A stretch of DNA of 64,000 nt, taken from positions 155,201-219,200 of the forward strand of contig NZ_QUZZ01000009.1 in the NCBI RefSeq assembly GCF_003545695.1, given 5' to 3'. How positions within the stretch are numbered: the stretch's first letter is position 1; each line of letters opens with the position of its first letter. Origin of the DNA: Taibaiella helva. Its GTDB lineage: Bacteria; Bacteroidota; Bacteroidia; Chitinophagales; Chitinophagaceae. Positions 61,878-64,000 of the stretch are shown here, in pieces. The notes under the pieces were generated by a model, which saw only the letters and a list, made by a program, of their open reading frames with translations, had not been told where the DNA came from and did no database searches. The position numbers and the translations under genes were made by a program.

Positions 61878-61886
61878 CTATATTTG
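61856..61886 (+). promoter_or_regulatory. Complete promoter: TTG-20 bp-TATATTTG
   Basis: -33 TTG at 61856-61858 and exact -7 TATATTTG at 61879-61886 with a 20-bp spacer, the consensus geometry for the Bacteroidota primary sigma factor. 27 bases before the DUF2975 ATG. Confidence 0.75.
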
Positions 61887-61913
61887 TGATATGCTTTTAA
61901 AAAATGAACTCTT

Positions 61914-62459
61914 ATGAACATTAGCGCGAAGCCGGTATTGAAAATACTGCATGTCCTGTCATGGATCATATTCGTAGGCGTATGTATCGAAGCCGGTGGC
62001 TTTATCGTCAACGCTTTTTTTGCCCTGGTTAACCCGAAGGTCATCAGTCGTCTCTGGCAGCAAGCCGATCTGTCGGCCTTATCGCGGTACGACAATGGAT
62101 ATTTTTTTGTTATGGTGCTCTTCATGAGCATTGTTGCCTTGCTGCGTGGGCTGCTGTTTTACCTGATCATAAAGCTGCTGTATGAAAAGAAGCTGGACCT
62201 GGCCCAGCCTTTCAGCCGGGAGCTCAGGCGATTTGTGCTCAACGTGGCCTACCTGTCTTTCCTGATCGGTCTGTTTTCGGTATGGGGCAGCGCCTATGCA
62301 GGTTGGTTGGTGAAGCTGGGGGTACCAATGCCCGATGCAGCGCAGCTACGATTAGGCGGCGCCGATGTTTGGCTGTTTATGAGCATTATCCTTTTTGTCA
62401 TTGCCCAGATCTTCAGGCGTGGAATTGAGATGCAAACCGAAAACGAATTAACGATATAG
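61914..62459 (+). CDS. DUF2975 family membrane protein
   Basis: A 181-residue inner-membrane protein with four predicted helices (ILHVLSWIIFVGVCIEAGGFIVNAFF; FFVMVLFMSIVALLRGLLFYLIIKLLYE; FVLNVAYLSFLIGLFSVWG; VWLFMSIILFVIAQIFRRGIEM). The helix-loop pattern with KKLDLAQPFSRELRRFV and the final FRRGIEMQTENELTI are typical of DUF2975. These proteins are nearly always encoded beside a small YozG-like HTH regulator, as here. Function unknown. Confidence 0.85.
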   Translation: MNISAKPVLKILHVLSWIIFVGVCIEAGGFIVNAFFALVNPKVISRLWQQADLSALSRYDNGYFFVMVLFMSIVALLRGLLFYLIIKLLYEKKLDLAQPFSRELRRFVLNVAYLSFLIGLFSVWGSAYAGWLVKLGVPMPDAAQLRLGGADVWLFMSIILFVIAQIFRRGIEMQTENELTI

Positions 62460-62461
62460 CT

Positions 62462-62668
62462 ATGCCGATAATTGTAAATCTTGATGTGATGATGGCGAAG
62501 CGGAAAATGTCGCTGAACGAGCTTTCCGAAAAAGTCGGCTTAACTTTATCCAATCTCTCTGTGCTTAAAACAGGCAAAGCCAGAGCCATACGCTTCAGCA
62601 CGCTCGAGGCCATTTGCAAAACGCTGGACTGTCAGCCGGCCGATATCCTGGAGTATAAAGAGGAATAG
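62462..62668 (+). CDS. YozG-like Cro/C1 HTH regulator
   Basis: A 68-residue protein that is little more than one HTH: MPIIVNLDVMMAKRKMSLNE then LSEKVGLTLSNLSVLKTGKARAIRFSTLEAICKTLDCQPADILEY. The start is two bases after the DUF2975 stop, so the pair is translationally linked. It may bind the palindrome in the shared promoter (inference). Confidence 0.9.
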   Translation: MPIIVNLDVMMAKRKMSLNELSEKVGLTLSNLSVLKTGKARAIRFSTLEAICKTLDCQPADILEYKEE

Positions 62669-62852
62669 TCACACCGGGTCTTCCCGGCGAATAGACAGCT
62701 GCCGATCGCAAGCCGGAATGTGCTGGTGAAGACACGGCTGCAGCCCATCAAGATAATTCCCGGGTAGAAAGGGATGTATCTTAGCGGGGGATCTTTTCTA
62801 CTGCTTAAGGAGTTTAACGTTGCGTAGCTATTCGCTTTATGCGCATCACAAT

Positions 62853-62892
62853 GTTCTCTTTCATCGCAGCGTTCGCTGCGATGAAAGAGAAC
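62853..62892. repeat. Perfect 18-bp inverted repeat
   Basis: Arms 62853-62870 and 62875-62892 (GTTCTCTTTCATCGCAGC and complement) with loop GTTC. It sits in the gap between the HTH and the reductase, which converge; flanking text contains GCTGCGCT-rich pieces typical of dispersed repeats. Rest of 62669-62962 shows no gene. Confidence 0.8.
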
Positions 62893-62962
62893 GCTTTTAT
62901 TAAGGTGAACTTTAGCTTTTGGCATTCGCTGCGCTCCCTTCTTTATTTCCTGCTTGACCCAG

Positions 62963-63538
62963 TTAGCTTTCCCGCTGCGCTTCGTGTTGGAGGCAGACGA
63001 CACCCGAGCTGAAAGCATGCGTTTTCAGGAGCCTCAATGGTTGTTTTTCTTTGATGCCTTTAAATACCGGAATGCCTTCACCTAACAATACGGGATTGAT
63101 GAAGAGCCAGCATTCATCGATCAGGTTTTCTGCCAGAAGAGCGTGTGCGGTGGTGGGACTTCCGAAAAGCAGCATTTCTCCTGCCATTTCCTGCTTTAAT
63201 TTGCGAAGGGCAGTGGCATAGTCTTTCCCGATCACCGTTGTATTGGTCAATGTCGCCTCATTCAGTGTAGTTGACAAGACCACCTTATGCGCGTTCTTGT
63301 ACCAGGCGGCATGTACCCTGTCGTGCTTGCTTGCACCGGGTTGCTCCGCTGCGGTTGGCCAATAGCTTTCCATCATCTGGAAGGTAACCCTTCCATATAA
63401 AGCCGTATTGGTTTTGGAGATCCTTTCTTCTACGAAATCGAAAATTTCCTGGTCTGCATGGATCCAGTCCATTTCACCCTTTTTGCCGGCGGCAAAGCCA
63501 TCGAGCGATGTATGCATGAATAAGACGATCTTTCCCAT
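62963..63538 (-). CDS. Dihydrofolate reductase-like (RibD C-terminal domain) protein
   Basis: A 191-residue protein of the RibD_C group: MGKIVLFMHTSLDGFAAGKKGEMDW opening, LYGRVTFQMMESYWP, LLFGSPTTAHALLAENLIDECWLFINPVLLGEGIPVF. These are standalone NADPH-binding reductases found widely; most have no known substrate, and DHFR or riboflavin function is not implied. It lies between the two inverted repeats. Confidence 0.9.
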   Translation of the reverse strand: MGKIVLFMHTSLDGFAAGKKGEMDWIHADQEIFDFVEERISKTNTALYGRVTFQMMESYWPTAAEQPGASKHDRVHAAWYKNAHKVVLSTTLNEATLTNTTVIGKDYATALRKLKQEMAGEMLLFGSPTTAHALLAENLIDECWLFINPVLLGEGIPVFKGIKEKQPLRLLKTHAFSSGVVCLQHEAQRES

Positions 63539-63710
63539 ATGGGTTCTTGTTTGAATTGAAGATTGTTTATGTCGATGTTATTTTATACAAAGCTCGCAGA
63601 AAAACCGGTAATGGAATCGGGTAAAGCCGACAAATAACGGGTGTATTTACGACAAAATAGTACTGCTTATTTTTATCCTTGCAAAAGGATAAATGTTTTG
63701 GCTCGTCTCA

Positions 63711-63744
63711 GCCGGTCGGGATGTGCAAGGGCCTGAACGGCGGC
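63711..63744 (+). repeat. Short repeat GCCGGTCGGGA..AACGG, copy 2
   Basis: Same element as 34007-34041, with Y and R substitutions at a few positions; ten bases before the inverted-repeat copy. Confidence 0.5.
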
Positions 63745-63753
63745 ATTCTTTTG

Positions 63754-63860
63754 AGCAACCCTGGTTTTGCTCCTACGGAGCAATCTATGTTTGTTTGTGC
63801 CGGCACTACAAACGTTCGGCTCCTACAGAGCCTATAGTGCGATAATAGATTCATCTGCAA
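63754..63860 (-). repeat. Inverted-repeat element, right copy
   Basis: Reverse complement of 61710-61821 with about a dozen differences; contains GCTCCTACGGAGC and GGCTCCTACAGAGCC in this orientation. It lacks the tandem copies present on the left. Confidence 0.85.
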
Positions 63861-63953
63861 GCAATTTGCTGAAATGATATTGGATCAATCGTAAAAGTTG
63901 GGGGGAGAAGATAATTAAGCATAGATATTTGCGAGCCTGAAGAGGAAGAAAGG

Positions 63954-64000
63954 GATGTCTCTTACACCCCTGGAAGAAGAACGGAAGGATTTAATTTTAG
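63954..64000 (+). CDS. Possible start of a gene cut by the window edge
   Basis: ATG at 63954 preceded by GAGGAAGAAAGGG, a good purine-rich ribosome site, opens MSLTPLEEERKDLIL and stays open for 15 codons to the end. GATATTTG about 30 bases upstream is a one-mismatch -7 element. Too short to identify. Confidence 0.4.

Larger units (their letters stand above)
63539..63953. other. Repeat-rich intergenic region at the right end
   Basis: Contains a TTTATCCTT/AAGGATAAA hairpin (63672-63693), the second GCCGGTCGGGA repeat (63711-63744) and the right inverted-repeat copy (63754-63860). No gene seen apart from a possible start at 63954. Confidence 0.6.

Noticed and set aside
1..64000. tRNA, rRNA and transposase genes
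   Set aside because: No cloverleaf, rRNA-like segment or transposase motif was seen on either strand by reading; a tRNAscan-SE and ISfinder search would settle it.

Overview
This window is a chromosomal segment of a Bacteroidota bacterium, most likely from the Chitinophagales/Chitinophagaceae side of the phylum. Base composition looks to be a little above 50% GC. The supporting signs are many exact copies of the Bacteroidota -7 promoter element (TAnnTTTG) just upstream of starts, weak Shine-Dalgarno sequences, lipoprotein signals, two T9SS-type C-terminal sorting domains, a FecI/FecR/TonB-receptor unit, a DUF2723 protein, a split-type MetH and a LytTR regulator paired with a TPR histidine kinase. 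The species cannot be named from this sequence alone.

Layout. 0.2-36 kb is mostly core metabolism in short transcription units closed by clear hairpin terminators: dxs, a GNAT and a PhyH dioxygenase; a class D beta-lactamase-like lipoprotein; a DUF2723 membrane protein; fabG; prolyl oligopeptidase and an S33 hydrolase; hpt and a MutS-like ATPase; gpsA; a TlpA-like thioredoxin; DUF6029 and DUF4476 proteins; an LtaS-like sulfatase divergent from a PAP2 phosphatase; a methyltransferase; glmM; asd; a two-lipoprotein/glutathionylspermidine-synthase-like/VOC unit; metH without its homocysteine domain; beta-barrel proteins; and metF. Around 35.5-36.2 kb lies a divergent pair of small HTH regulators with a palindrome between them.

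36.3-47.5 kb is the most interesting part. A histidine kinase and LytTR response regulator face a small 84-residue precursor peptide with a class I lanthipeptide-type leader, a Gly-Gly-Gly cleavage site and a core with seven Cys and eleven Ser/Thr. After about 1 kb of sparse DNA come a full-length LanB dehydratase, a C39-peptidase ABC exporter and an HlyD-type adaptor, closed by a perfect 44-bp palindromic terminator. No LanC cyclase is visible in the window. A two-copy 21-bp-period direct repeat upstream of the response regulator looks like a LytTR binding site.

47.5-50.9 kb has a Crp/Fnr regulator and a minus-strand electrophile/quinone-detoxification-like unit (pirin, a 106-residue unknown, ring-cleaving dioxygenase, esterase) similar in content to the MhqO/MhqD pair of Bacillus. 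51.1-61.3 kb is a cell-surface locus: ECF sigma factor, FecR-type anti-sigma, TonB-dependent receptor, a T9SS beta-helix protein, a T9SS PhoX-family protein and a lipoprotein, suggesting sigma/anti-sigma-controlled nutrient (possibly phosphate) acquisition. 61.5-63.9 kb is repeat-rich: a three-copy tandem array whose end recurs in inverted orientation about 2 kb away, bracketing a DUF2975/HTH operon (with a perfect palindrome filling the promoter spacer) and a RibD-type reductase.
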